A stretch of 44,040 nucleotides of DNA, from assembly GCA_902470815.1 (NCBI GenBank), contig CABRHS010000017.1, positions 1-44,040 on the forward strand, in the 5' to 3' direction. Positions 7,695 to 15,885 of this stretch are shown one piece after another. The translations under genes and the position numbers were made by a program. The stretch is from an uncultured Collinsella sp. Its GTDB lineage: Bacteria; Actinomycetota; Coriobacteriia; Coriobacteriales; Coriobacteriaceae. Below the pieces are notes generated by a model. It was not told where the DNA came from and made no database searches. It saw only the letters and a program-made list of their open reading frames with translations. Within the stretch, counting starts at the first letter, position 1. The number at the start of each line of letters is the position of its first letter.

Positions 7695-8629
7695 GCCCCC
7701 TCCTTCCCATCGGTGATGACGGGGATGAAGCCCGCCTCGCGGATCTGCCCGTCCATCTCGGCGGACAGGACGTACTCGATGTACTCCGCGGCGGCCCCGG
7801 AGGGCTCGCCCTTGGTGAAGAAGTACAGGTCGCGCGAGATGGGGTACTCCCCCGTCGCGATGGTGTCCTCGGAGGGCGCCACGCCGTTGACGCCCAGGGC
7901 GCGCACGCTCGTCTGGGCGTACTTGGACTCGACGAACCCCATGGAGATGTAGCCGATCGCGCCACGGGAGCGGCTCACCACGTCGCGGACCTGGCCGGTT
8001 CCGGAGAGCACGGCGGCGCGGCGGTCGAAGGGACTACCGTCCATGACGATGGACTTGAACGCCTCGCGCGTACCGGACGCCTCATCGCGGTTCACGAGCT
8101 GAATGGGCAGGTCCTCGCCGCCCACCTCGCTCCAGTTGGAGACCTCGCCGGAGTAGATGGCGCGAAGCTGCTCGACGTTGAGGTCGCGGACGGGGTTCTC
8201 CGTATTGACGATCACGGCTATGCCGTCATGCGCGACGGGAATCGTGGTGAGGCCCAGCTCACGCTCCTGGGCGTTGAGCCCGCGGGACGAGGTGGCGATC
8301 TCGGCGGTGCCGGTGGAAACCGCCTCGATGCCCGCCGACGAGCCGAGGCCGCTCACGAGCACGCCCACGCCGGTTTCCTCCTTGAACAGCTCCGCGGCCT
8401 GCTCGGCGATGGGCAGGCAGGTGGTGGAGCCGGCCACGGTGATGGATTCAACCGAGGTGCCCGTGCCGCAGGCGCTCAGGGCGAAGATTGTCGACAGGGA
8501 TACCGCCGCGGTGGCGACGGCGAGCGGGATGCGGCGCCGCGGGCGCGGGCCGCTGCCCTCCCCCATGTGAAGCGAGCGCCGCTCGGACGGGAGCGGGCCG
8601 CCGGGGAAGGCGAAACGAATACGTCGCAC
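7691..8629 (-). CDS. pstS: PstS phosphate-binding lipoprotein
   Basis: A 312-residue extracellular phosphate-binding protein of the Pst transporter. A basic N-region (PRPRRR) is followed by a hydrophobic stretch and the lipobox LSAC, so Cys54 is the predicted lipid-modified first residue of the mature protein. The binding-site segments are typical: VAGSTTCLPIAE, GLGSSAGIEAVSTGTAEIATSSR and NRDEASGTREAF. The start is GTG at 8629, preceded by GGAG seven bases upstream. An ATG 21 codons in has no SD; the GTG gives an unusually long leader of 53 residues before the cysteine. First gene of pstSCAB-phoU. Confidence 0.95.
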   Translation of the reverse strand: MRRIRFAFPGGPLPSERRSLHMGEGSGPRPRRRIPLAVATAAVSLSTIFALSACGTGTSVESITVAGSTTCLPIAEQAAELFKEETGVGVLVSGLGSSAGIEAVSTGTAEIATSSRGLNAQERELGLTTIPVAHDGIAVIVNTENPVRDLNVEQLRAIYSGEVSNWSEVGGEDLPIQLVNRDEASGTREAFKSIVMDGSPFDRRAAVLSGTGQVRDVVSRSRGAIGYISMGFVESKYAQTSVRALGVNGVAPSEDTIATGEYPISRDLYFFTKGEPSGAAAEYIEYVLSAEMDGQIREAGFIPVITDGKEGA

Positions 8630-8654
8630 GGAGGGACTCCGATCTCTTCGAGCG

Positions 8655-8730
8655 ATTGACGCAGATGCGCGGATGCACCCGGCACCCGCGCGTTACGACG
8701 ATATGGTATCAAAGTTCTACCTGCGTCAAT
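8655..8730 (-). promoter_or_regulatory. pst operon promoter region with a 10-bp inverted repeat
   Basis: On the minus strand TTGACG (8729-8724) is a good -35. The best -10 is CATATC (8705-8700, spacer 18), which is only moderate. ATTGACGCAG at 8655-8664 on the plus strand recurs inverted at 8721-8730, so the promoter is bracketed by a perfect 10-bp inverted repeat with centres 66 bp apart. A 7-bp inverted repeat, GCCACAT with ATGTGGC, at 8761-8782 lies upstream and may be the end of the preceding phoU transcript or another operator. The interval 8630-8822 has no other gene. Confidence 0.45.
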
Positions 8731-8822
8731 ATGCTCCATGAGCCAAGATGGGAGAAATTGGCCACATGTTCGCTTATGTGGCGGAAGTCCATGGCTCCGC
8801 GTTGTGGTCTCGCCGGACGGGA

Positions 8823-9662
8823 CTAATCTTCCAGGTCGTCGTCCTCGTCGCCGATGAGCGCGGCGAGCGCCTCCCCCACCTCATCGGGGGCGAGCCCGGC
8901 GACATAGCGCGCATCGCGGACGGGGTCGAGTGTGACGCCCTCACCGGAGGGGACGCGCATGCTCTCCAACTCCTCCTCGTCGGCGTCCGCGATATCAGCC
9001 GCGCCCCAGCGCTGACCGGTGAGCAGGAAGGTCAGGCGGAAGGCGGCGTCGATGGAGATCGCCGCGATGCGGTCGAGGTAGCGAGAGACCATGATGACGC
9101 GACGGAGGTCGTCGAGGGCGGAATCGTCCGCCATGTCCTCGGCGTTCATGCGGTTGAAGGTGCGGAAGAACTTCTCGTAGATCTCGTGGACCGCCTCATC
9201 CTGGTCGGCGAGGGAGACGACGGCGCCCAGGTCGTTGTTGACCAGGGACGAGACGGAGGCGCCGAGCACGCGATACACGCAGTCGGCCTCGCGTTGGATG
9301 AGGTCGATGAGCTCGGCGGGGAGCTCGATATCGAACTTGACCTTGTGACGCGCAGCGCGGGCGATGCGGCGCACCTTGTCGCTCATGCGTTGCAGGTTGA
9401 AATTCACGTAGATGATGGTCTGCAGCAGGCGGAAGTCGGAGGCGACCGGGGACTGCGTGGCGATGAGGTTGTAGCAGACGGCCTCGAGGTTGGCACTGCG
9501 GGCATCGATCTGCATGGTCGTCGCCTGGGCCTTCTTGCCAAGCTCCTTGTCATTCGTGACGAACGCAGTCACCGCATCATGCAGGGACAGGTCGACGGCC
9601 TCGAAGATGGAAAGCATCTCGTGGCGCGCCTCGATGAGCTGGCGGGAGAACAATTTGCGCAT
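8823..9662 (-). CDS. phoU: PhoU phosphate signalling regulator (copy 2)
   Basis: A 279-residue second PhoU, directly upstream of pstS. It begins MRKLFSRQLIEARHEMLSIF exactly like copy 1 and keeps both metal-site helices (LQRMSDKVRRIA and YLDRIAAISIDAA). It shares the unusual acidic extension, which here ends in a longer acidic tail (GDEDDDLED). The ATG at 9662 has GAAGGG seven bases upstream; the frame runs 33 codons further up but without an SD. Three Pho-box-like repeats lie at 9723-9751. Two PhoU proteins flanking one pst operon suggest divided roles, for example one for transport and one for signalling or persistence; that split is inference. Confidence 0.92.
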   Translation of the reverse strand: MRKLFSRQLIEARHEMLSIFEAVDLSLHDAVTAFVTNDKELGKKAQATTMQIDARSANLEAVCYNLIATQSPVASDFRLLQTIIYVNFNLQRMSDKVRRIARAARHKVKFDIELPAELIDLIQREADCVYRVLGASVSSLVNNDLGAVVSLADQDEAVHEIYEKFFRTFNRMNAEDMADDSALDDLRRVIMVSRYLDRIAAISIDAAFRLTFLLTGQRWGAADIADADEEELESMRVPSGEGVTLDPVRDARYVAGLAPDEVGEALAALIGDEDDDLED

Positions 9663-9722
9663 GGAACGCCCTTCGACAGTGCGGATAATCCCTGTCAGTG
9701 TAGTGCGGGCGATCGGACGCCA

Positions 9723-9751
9723 CTGTAAACGCGCTGTCAAGACTCTGTCAT
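9723..9751 (-). promoter_or_regulatory. Three tandem Pho-box-like repeats upstream of phoU copy 2
   Basis: On the plus strand CTGTAAA (9723), CTGTCAA (9734) and CTGTCAT (9745) repeat with an exact 11-base period and 4-base spacers. This is the architecture of the E. coli Pho box. Read on the minus strand, the direction of phoU, the hexamers are ATGACA, TTGACA and TTTACA with 5-base spacers, close to the Bacillus PhoP box TT(A/C/T)A(C/T)A. A possible -10, TACACT, lies 21 bases further downstream. The likely binder is a PhoB/PhoP-type response regulator, not encoded in this window. Confidence 0.6.
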
Positions 9752-9782
9752 GGTCTCCCAACGGGTGGCGGCACGAGCCGTG

Positions 9783-10592
9783 TCAGGACTCCATGACGGC
9801 GATGGCGGCGTGCCTCCCCGTCTTGCCGCCCTCCGCGCGGTACGAGAAAAAGCGATCGTTGCCGCGGACCGTGGACAGCGACGGGTCATCGATGTTGCGC
9901 ACAGGGACGCCCTCCTCGCACAGGGCCTGCGCGATCGCGCGCGACAGGTCGAGCAGGCGCGTGCGATCGCGCAGCTCCCATCCGAACGCGAGGTCGAACT
10001 TCTCGATGAGCTCCGGGGAGACCTCGTACTCGTCGCCGAGGATGTGCGGGCCGACATGCGCCGTGATTTCCGAGGGGGCGCAGCCCGTGCGATCCATCAA
10101 GACGCGGGCGGCCTTCGCCGCGATGCGCGCATACGTCCCCTTCCAACCCGAATGCACCACGGCAAAGCCCCGGGGCGCGGTGAGGATCACGGGGACGCAG
10201 TCCGCGAAGCACAGGAGGACGGGCACGGAGGGCGCGGTGCACACGATCGCGTCGGCACCCTCGGCAATCAGGGCGCGCACGCGGTCGATCTCCTCGGGAT
10301 TCGAGGAGCCCACCACGGCAACGCGATCGCCATGCACCTGGTTTGGGACGAGCAGCCTACCCATGAGGGAATCGACGCCGGGGAGGCCGGGGCATGCGCC
10401 GGCCATGAGGGCGGCCAGCGCCCTGCGGCGGTTCTCCTCCACCGCAGCGGGGTCGTCGCCCACATGCGAACCGAGGTTGAGCGAGCCGTACGGCGCCGCG
10501 GACACGCCGCCCGTCCGCTCGGTGAACCCAAAGCGCACGGCGCCGTCGCGCCCGCCGATGATCGTCACTCCCCCAAACTCGACACGCTCCAT
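9783..10592 (-). CDS. pgeF: PgeF (YfiH/laccase-domain) purine nucleoside phosphorylase family protein
   Basis: A 269-residue protein of the DUF152/YfiH family, once called multicopper polyphenol oxidase. Family members act on purine nucleosides and help to edit peptidoglycan. The predicted zinc ligands are His88 (NQVHGDRVAVV), Cys132 (CFADCVPVILT) and His147 (VVHSGWKGT); the GPHI loop follows. All active-site motifs are present. The start at 10592 is an ATG in the order MERVEFGG. It lies between the ftsZ terminator and phoU copy 2; in many Gram-positives pgeF is next to ftsZ, yggS and sepF, so the neighbourhood fits. In this window it is separated from yggS by the phosphate genes. Confidence 0.9.
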   Translation of the reverse strand: MERVEFGGVTIIGGRDGAVRFGFTERTGGVSAAPYGSLNLGSHVGDDPAAVEENRRRALAALMAGACPGLPGVDSLMGRLLVPNQVHGDRVAVVGSSNPEEIDRVRALIAEGADAIVCTAPSVPVLLCFADCVPVILTAPRGFAVVHSGWKGTYARIAAKAARVLMDRTGCAPSEITAHVGPHILGDEYEVSPELIEKFDLAFGWELRDRTRLLDLSRAIAQALCEEGVPVRNIDDPSLSTVRGNDRFFSYRAEGGKTGRHAAIAVMES

Positions 10593-10683
10593 GCCGGTCC
10601 TCCTTCAATAACCCGAAAAACCGCACCGTCCAAGGTGAGGGCCCCGAAGCCGCCAGGCCTCGACTGACCTCGACACCGAGGCG

Positions 10684-10727
10684 GAAAACAAGAGGGGCCC
10701 GGTACTCGCCAAGCAAGCACCGGGCCC
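10684..10727 (-). terminator. Terminator after ftsZ, end of the dcw cluster
   Basis: GGGCCCGGT (10695-10703) pairs with ACCGGGCCC (10719-10727), 15-base loop. On the minus strand the stem is followed by CTCTTGTTTTCC. It lies 23 bases past the ftsZ stop, so the division cluster ends here and pgeF probably has its own promoter or relies on read-through. Confidence 0.75.
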
Positions 10728-10750
10728 TCCGCAAAAACCGCTACCTCGCG

Positions 10751-11881
10751 TTAGAAGTTACCGCGCTTGAGGAAGTCGGGGAGCTCGAACTGATCGTTGC
10801 CGAAGTTGGGGAGCTCAGTGCCGCCGATGTTGCGGGTGGCGGCGGGAGCGGCGGCAGCCGGCTCGGCGGCGCGCTCGGAGCGCGGTGCCTTGGATGCGGC
10901 GAACAGCTCGTCCTGACGGTTCACGTTGGAATCGGAGAAGCCGGTGGCGATGACGGTGATGCGCACCTGGTCGCCCAGGGACTCGTCCACGACGGTACCG
11001 AAGATGATGTTGGCGTCCGGGTCGACCGCGTTGGCCACGAGGTCGGCGGCGTCGTTGATCTCCTGGATGCCGAGGTCCTTGGAGCCTGCGATGGAGAGCA
11101 GGACGCGCGTGGCACCGTCAACGGAGCTCTCGAGCAGCGGGCTGGAGATGGCCTGCTGGGCGGCGTCGACGGCACGGGTGTCGCCAGAAGCGACGCCGAT
11201 GCCCATCATGGCGGTGCCAGCCTGCTTCATGATGGTCTTGACGTCCGCGAAGTCCAGGTTGATGACGCCGGGGACGGTGATGAGGTCGGTGATGCCCTGG
11301 GTACCCTGGGAGAGCACGCCGTCGGCCGTGGTGAAGGCCTCGAGCATGGTGGTCTTCTTCTCGGCGATGTCGAGCAGGCGGTCGTTCGGGATGACGATCA
11401 TGGTGTCGACGGACTCGGCGAGGGTCTTGATGCCCTCCTCGGCGGAGTTCTTGCGCTTGCGGCCCTCGAAGGTGAAGGGCTTGGTGACGACGGCGACGGT
11501 GAGGGCGCCCACGTCGTTCATGGCGATATCGGCGACGATCGGAGCGGCGCCGGTACCGGTGCCACCGCCCTCACCGCAGGTGATGAAGACCATATCGGCA
11601 CCGGCGAGGGCCTCGGCAATGTCGTCGCGGCTCTCCTCGGCAGCCTTGCGACCGACCTCGGGGTTGGCGCCGGCACCCAGACCGCGGGTGATGTCGGTGC
11701 CGATGTGGACCTTGATGTCGGCGTCGGAGATGGCGAGGGCCTGGGCGTCCGTGTTGATGGCGACGAACTCGACGCCGCGGATGCCCTCCTCGATCATGCG
11801 GTTCACGGCGTTCGTGCCGCCACCGCCCACACCGACGACCTTGATGACAGCAAGGTAGTTGTTGATCTCGTTCTCGTGCAT
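10751..11881 (-). CDS. ftsZ: FtsZ cell division GTPase
   Basis: A 376-residue tubulin homologue that forms the Z-ring. The GTP-binding signature GGGTGTG is at 105-111, with GVGGGGTNAV near the start and the T7 synergy segment NLDFADVKTIMKQAG. A short variable linker (AAEPAAAAPAAT) leads to the conserved C-terminal peptide ELPDFLKRGNF, the site for SepF and other partners. It is preceded by ELPNFGNDQF, so LPxF occurs twice. The start is the ATG at 11881 with GGAGGA six bases upstream; an upstream in-frame ATG at 11899 reads through that SD and is not used. Last gene of the dcw cluster. Confidence 0.98.
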   Translation of the reverse strand: MHENEINNYLAVIKVVGVGGGGTNAVNRMIEEGIRGVEFVAINTDAQALAISDADIKVHIGTDITRGLGAGANPEVGRKAAEESRDDIAEALAGADMVFITCGEGGGTGTGAAPIVADIAMNDVGALTVAVVTKPFTFEGRKRKNSAEEGIKTLAESVDTMIVIPNDRLLDIAEKKTTMLEAFTTADGVLSQGTQGITDLITVPGVINLDFADVKTIMKQAGTAMMGIGVASGDTRAVDAAQQAISSPLLESSVDGATRVLLSIAGSKDLGIQEINDAADLVANAVDPDANIIFGTVVDESLGDQVRITVIATGFSDSNVNRQDELFAASKAPRSERAAEPAAAAPAATRNIGGTELPNFGNDQFELPDFLKRGNF

Positions 11882-12209
11882 GTGCGGTCCTCCGAACACT
11901 ATGTTGCAAGCCCTTGGGCGTACGTCACGCGGGTAACCCTCAACCAGAGGTTAAAAGTCAAGGTAAACCGTGCTATGGTTGCACAAAATCTGACTCCAAG
12001 TCAAACCAACCTGCGCATATTGTGAAGTATACGGCATTTCCGCAGGTATTCACAAACACCGTTCATCGAAGCGCGAGCGGCGGCGCAAGATACACGCCGG
12101 ATGTGCGCGAGATGGGCGTCAGACGGCGGACGGAAAGCACCGGAAGCCAGACCTGGGGCAAAGCCGGGAGAGCCGCGAGGGCATGGGGCGGCGACCTCTT
12201 GCGAGCGCG
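11882..12209 (-). promoter_or_regulatory. ftsQ-ftsZ intergenic region with a probable ftsZ promoter
   Basis: This 328-base gap is long for a dcw cluster. The best minus-strand promoter is TTGTGA (12055-12050), an 18-base spacer and TATACT (12031-12026), giving a leader of about 140 bases. Downstream of it lies TGACT-CCA-AGTCA, an inverted repeat at 11991-12003, a possible operator. No convincing small gene was seen. A separate ftsZ promoter would let ftsZ be made independently of the rest of the cluster. Confidence 0.5.
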
Positions 12210-13553
12210 CTACTGGGGAGCGCTCCTGAACGTGTAGGCGCCCGGCTCGCGCACATTGATGAACGTCACGCCCGTCTCCTGCGAGAGCAGCTTGGTGACG
12301 ACGCGCTCCTTCTCGACGATGTTGTCGGGAGCGCCGAGGGAGACCTCGACACCCGAGGTGAGGTTGGCGGAGATCGCCTCGACGGACGCGACCGACAGGC
12401 TCTTGATCTGGGAGACGAACTCGGGCGAGAAGCCGTTCGCGTACTCAAGGCCCGCGAGGACCACCTTGGCGCTGACCCCCTCACCACTCTTGGGCGACAC
12501 GTCGCTCGGAACGTCGGTGAGGAGCAGACAGCCCGACTCCTGCGCGACGCGGAGCGCCGCGTCCTGACCGGACAGAAGCGTGCACCCCTCGGGAACCGAA
12601 CCGTCCTCGCCCACCTCGACCTCATTGCCCTCGGCATCGACCGCGGCCAGGAGCGTGACCGGCGCGATCCATGTGCCGTCCTCGCCGATCGCCCATGCGA
12701 TCTCATCTGCAGTTATATACGCCATCGCCTTCATCTGCCGCTCGACGGGAGTGATGATGAGGGCATGGGGCCAAGAGCGCTCGATCGACACGTCCTTGAC
12801 CCAGGGGCTCGCCTGCAGCTGCTCCAGGATCGAGCCCTCGTCCACGTTGAGCAGCGTCGTGCCCTCCGGAACGTCCACCAGGGCGCTCGCGGTCTGCTGG
12901 TCGACGTGCGCGCTGCCGCGCACCTGGATGTCGGTTGCGGCAAGCAGGGCGGAATTGACGAGCAGGACCGCGGCGAGCGCGAGGACCACCACGGTGCCGG
13001 CGCCGACGAAAAGCGTGGCACGGCTGGGTTTTGGGATGTTGAGTTTGGAGGCCAGGTCGGAGACGAACGCCGCAAGCGATGAGAACGCGGCGGCGATGGG
13101 GCGCACGAAGGCCGGCGCGCCCGGAGCGCGGCCCGCCACCGAGGGATTCCCGACGGGAAGCTTGGCAGACGGAACCTTGACCTTGGGGGTTGAAGCCTTG
13201 GCCTTAGCCATCGGCACCTTGACCTTGGAGGACGGAACCTTGACCTTGGGCGAAGGCGCGGGGGCCGACGGCCGCTGCGCCGCGGCGCGAACGGCGGCGG
13301 GCGACGCGACGGGCCTGGAGCCGTGGAGCGTTCCCTTGGGCTTGCGTGGCGACGGCGCCTTTCCGCTCATAGACGGAGCCTTGCGCCCCGCAGGGCGCTT
13401 CGACGCCTTGAGGGCCGATGCCGCGGGCGCGGTCCGCGCAGCCGGCGCCGACGTAGCCGGAGCCTTTCGCGGCGATGCCACGGCACGACGATAGGTAGGC
13501 TTGGGAGCCCTAGAAGCCGAGGAACTTGACTTCTGGTTGAAGCTCGACGCCAT
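12210..13553 (-). CDS. ftsQ: FtsQ/DivIB cell division protein with long basic N-terminal tail
   Basis: A 447-residue bitopic divisome protein. Residues 1 to about 175 are a cytoplasmic Lys/Pro/Ala/Ser-rich tail with repeats of the type KVKVP and KAPS. One membrane helix follows (ATLFVGAGTVVVLALAAVLL), then a POTRA-like domain starting ATDIQVRGSAHVDQ and the FtsQ domain (PWVKDVSIERSWPHALIITPVERQ). FtsQ binds FtsL and FtsB outside the membrane and regulates septal synthesis. The start at 13553 lies 44 bases inside the end of murB, with GGGAGAGG just upstream. The usual length is 220-300 residues, so the tail is an expansion; it may bind DNA, RNA or acidic partners. Confidence 0.9.
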   Translation of the reverse strand: MASSFNQKSSSSASRAPKPTYRRAVASPRKAPATSAPAARTAPAASALKASKRPAGRKAPSMSGKAPSPRKPKGTLHGSRPVASPAAVRAAAQRPSAPAPSPKVKVPSSKVKVPMAKAKASTPKVKVPSAKLPVGNPSVAGRAPGAPAFVRPIAAAFSSLAAFVSDLASKLNIPKPSRATLFVGAGTVVVLALAAVLLVNSALLAATDIQVRGSAHVDQQTASALVDVPEGTTLLNVDEGSILEQLQASPWVKDVSIERSWPHALIITPVERQMKAMAYITADEIAWAIGEDGTWIAPVTLLAAVDAEGNEVEVGEDGSVPEGCTLLSGQDAALRVAQESGCLLLTDVPSDVSPKSGEGVSAKVVLAGLEYANGFSPEFVSQIKSLSVASVEAISANLTSGVEVSLGAPDNIVEKERVVTKLLSQETGVTFINVREPGAYTFRSAPQ

Positions 13554-14421
13554 ACCTCTCCCTCACAGTTTTGTGCACATGGCGGATGACCGCGGCGACG
13601 TCCGCCGCGGACGCCGTTCCCTTGTTGACGATAAAGTTAGCGTGAACGGGCGAGACTTCCGCCCCTCCTTGCGAAAAACCCTTTAATCCGCACTCGTCGA
13701 TCATGGCTCCCACGGCCCGATCGGGCGGATTACGGAAGACGGAGCCGCACGACGGGACCCCGAGCGGCTGCGTCCGGCGCCTGCGGGTGAGAGAGCGCTC
13801 CATGCGGGCGCGGATCTCGTCCTTGGTGCCGGGAGCGAGCTCGAGCGTCGCCTCGAGAACGATCTCATCGCGCGGAAGCCCGCACTCGCGATACGCCCAG
13901 CGGACGTCATCCCTGCCGTAATGGCGGATCCCCTCGCCGGGTTTGTAGGTGACGACGTCCTGGACGAGGGAGCCGATCCACTCGGTGCGCGACCCTGCGT
14001 TCATGGAGATGGCTCCGCCCACGGTTCCGGGGATGCCCACGGCGAACTCCAGCCCTGAGAGCTCCTTGCTCAAGGCCTCGTTCACCAAGCGGGCCAAAAT
14101 GGCCCCGGCGCCCACGGTGACCGTCCGGCCGTCCTCGCCCAAGACGAAGCGCGAGAACTCGCTGCCGAGCGTGATCACCGCCCCGCGGTAGCCCTCATCG
14201 GCCACCAGGAGGTTGGACCCCTTGCCGATGATCACCCACGGCACTCGCTCGCGGGCGAGGATCTCGATGGTCCTGCGCAGGGAATGGTAACTATGGCAGG
14301 TGACGAACAGGTCGGCCTTGCCGCCAATGCGGTAGCTCGTGTGACGAGCGAGCTTCTCCTGCTCGATCACATCGGTGTCGATCATCCCCGAGAGGGCCAT
14401 GACGGCGTTGAAGACACCCAT
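13510..14421 (-). CDS. murB: MurB UDP-N-acetylenolpyruvoylglucosamine reductase
   Basis: A 303-residue FAD enzyme that reduces UDP-GlcNAc-enolpyruvate to UDP-MurNAc in cytoplasmic peptidoglycan synthesis. FAD-binding segments are TSYRIGGKADLFV, GKGSNLLVADEGYRG and GIPGTVGGAISMNAGS. The catalytic serine lies in CGSVFRNP, and HANFIVNKG is near the C-terminus; this fits the shorter type II MurB. The ATG at 14421 follows the murC stop by one base, with AGGA nine or so bases upstream. The 3' end overlaps ftsQ by 44 bases. Confidence 0.96.
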   Translation of the reverse strand: MGVFNAVMALSGMIDTDVIEQEKLARHTSYRIGGKADLFVTCHSYHSLRRTIEILARERVPWVIIGKGSNLLVADEGYRGAVITLGSEFSRFVLGEDGRTVTVGAGAILARLVNEALSKELSGLEFAVGIPGTVGGAISMNAGSRTEWIGSLVQDVVTYKPGEGIRHYGRDDVRWAYRECGLPRDEIVLEATLELAPGTKDEIRARMERSLTRRRRTQPLGVPSCGSVFRNPPDRAVGAMIDECGLKGFSQGGAEVSPVHANFIVNKGTASAADVAAVIRHVHKTVRERYGVELQPEVKFLGF

Positions 14422-14424
14422 GGC

Positions 14425-15849
14425 CTAGCAGTCCTTGCGGGCCACGTGCTCGAGGTACTCGGGGCCGACCGTGGTGACGTCGCCGGCGCCCATGGTGATG
14501 AGCAGGTCGCCATCGCCTGCCACCTCGTCCAGGCACTCCATGAGCGCATGGTGATCGGAGACGTAGCGAACGGACTTGCCGGGGTGCGCGGCGCGGATCT
14601 TGTCTGCGAGCATCTTGCTCGTGACGCCAGGGATGGGCATCTCGCCAGCGGGGAAGACGTCGATGAGCACGACGGTGTCGGCATCGGCGAACGCGTCGGC
14701 GAAATCGTCGCACAGCGCCTGCAGGCGGGAATAGCGGTGCGGCTGGAACACGACGTCAACGTGCTTGAAATCAAGCGACTTGGCCGCATGGAGGGTCGCC
14801 TTGATCTCAGTGGGGTGATGGCCGTAATCGTCGACGAGCGTGACCCCGCGGGTCTCGCCCACATGAGTGAAGCGGCGACGGGCCCCCTCAAAGGTGGAGA
14901 GGGCGCGGGAAGCGGCATCGGTGTCGAGGCCGAGGACGTACGCCGCGGCCAGGGCGCCTGTGGCGTTGAGCATGTTGTGGCGACCGGGGTTGTTCTTGAT
15001 GGAGACCGACCTGACCGAACCGTCGGGGAGCGATACCGTGAAATCGGTGCCGAACATGTGGCTCGATGCGGCGGGGGCGCAAGAGATGTCGAATCCGTCG
15101 CCCTCGCCGTACGTGACGACCGCGCGGCCGGTCGACTGCGCGAGCTCGACGAGACGCGGGTCCTCACCGCACACGATGACCGTGCCGTCCTCCCCCACCA
15201 AGTCCATGAAGGCGCAGAAGGTCCGCTCGATCTCCTCCAGGGAGCTGTAATGATCCATATGGTCGGCCTCGACGTTGGTGACGATCACCACGTGCGGATC
15301 GAGGTAGAGGAAGGAGCTGTCGGACTCGTCAGCCTCGACCACGAAGTACTCGCCGTCGCCGTTCTTGCCGTTGGTGCCGTAGCCCTCGACGACGCCGCCG
15401 ATCAGAAAGCTCGGGTCGAGCCCCATGCGGTCGAGCATGGTGGCGACCATCGAGGAAGTCGTGGTCTTGCCGTGCGTACCCGCCGCGGCGACCGTGACGC
15501 GGCCGTAACCCAGGGCCGAGAGCATCTTGGCGCGGTGCCAGACGGGGATTCCGAGTTCACGGGCGCGGGCGAGCTCGGGGTTGGATTCGGGAATGGCCGT
15601 GGAGACGACCACGACGTCGGGAGCGACCTCGTCGATCGTGGCGGCCTCGTGCCCAACGCGGACGGAGACGCCGGCGCGGGTGAGCTGGCGCACGTACCGG
15701 GAGGTTTTGAGGTCGGAGCCCGTGACGGTGAAGCCGCGCTCGTGGAGCACCAGCGCGATGCCGCTCATGCCGGCACCGCCGACGCCGATGAAATGGGCGC
15801 TCTTGAATGTCGGGGCGGTCGTCGCCTCGGGGACTGCAATGGTCGACAT
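14425..15849 (-). CDS. murC: MurC UDP-N-acetylmuramate--L-alanine ligase
   Basis: A 474-residue ATP-dependent ligase that adds L-alanine to UDP-MurNAc. The N-terminal UDP-binding motif is FIGVGGAGMSGIA (about 20-32). The ATP loop is GTHGKTT (124-130), followed by VEADESDSSF and NVEADHMDHY, which hold metal and carbamyl-lysine site residues of Mur ligases. The C-terminal domain includes VDDYGHHPTEIKATL, a MurC hallmark. The ATG at 15849 has GAGGAG five bases upstream. The 89 bases before it contain a small hairpin and a possible promoter, so murC-murB-ftsQ may be partly independent of the upstream genes. Confidence 0.97.
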   Translation of the reverse strand: MSTIAVPEATTAPTFKSAHFIGVGGAGMSGIALVLHERGFTVTGSDLKTSRYVRQLTRAGVSVRVGHEAATIDEVAPDVVVVSTAIPESNPELARARELGIPVWHRAKMLSALGYGRVTVAAAGTHGKTTTSSMVATMLDRMGLDPSFLIGGVVEGYGTNGKNGDGEYFVVEADESDSSFLYLDPHVVIVTNVEADHMDHYSSLEEIERTFCAFMDLVGEDGTVIVCGEDPRLVELAQSTGRAVVTYGEGDGFDISCAPAASSHMFGTDFTVSLPDGSVRSVSIKNNPGRHNMLNATGALAAAYVLGLDTDAASRALSTFEGARRRFTHVGETRGVTLVDDYGHHPTEIKATLHAAKSLDFKHVDVVFQPHRYSRLQALCDDFADAFADADTVVLIDVFPAGEMPIPGVTSKMLADKIRAAHPGKSVRYVSDHHALMECLDEVAGDGDLLITMGAGDVTTVGPEYLEHVARKDC

Positions 15850-15885
15850 GACGTCTCCTCGCGTGTCGATGCGTTTAACCTTTCC

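Noticed and set aside
4968..7952. A 994-codon open frame on the plus strand opposite pstB-pstA-pstC
   Set aside because: Its product is a low-complexity mix of His, Asp, Gly, Glu and Val, the usual mirror of a high-GC gene. The three pst genes opposite have full catalytic motifs and SD sites.
11882..11899. Upstream ATG of ftsZ
   Set aside because: Its codons include the SD GGAGGA that serves the ATG at 11881, which gives the usual FtsZ N-terminus.
12183..13082. A 299-codon plus-strand frame opposite ftsQ
   Set aside because: Mirror of a high-GC gene; no motif and no SD.
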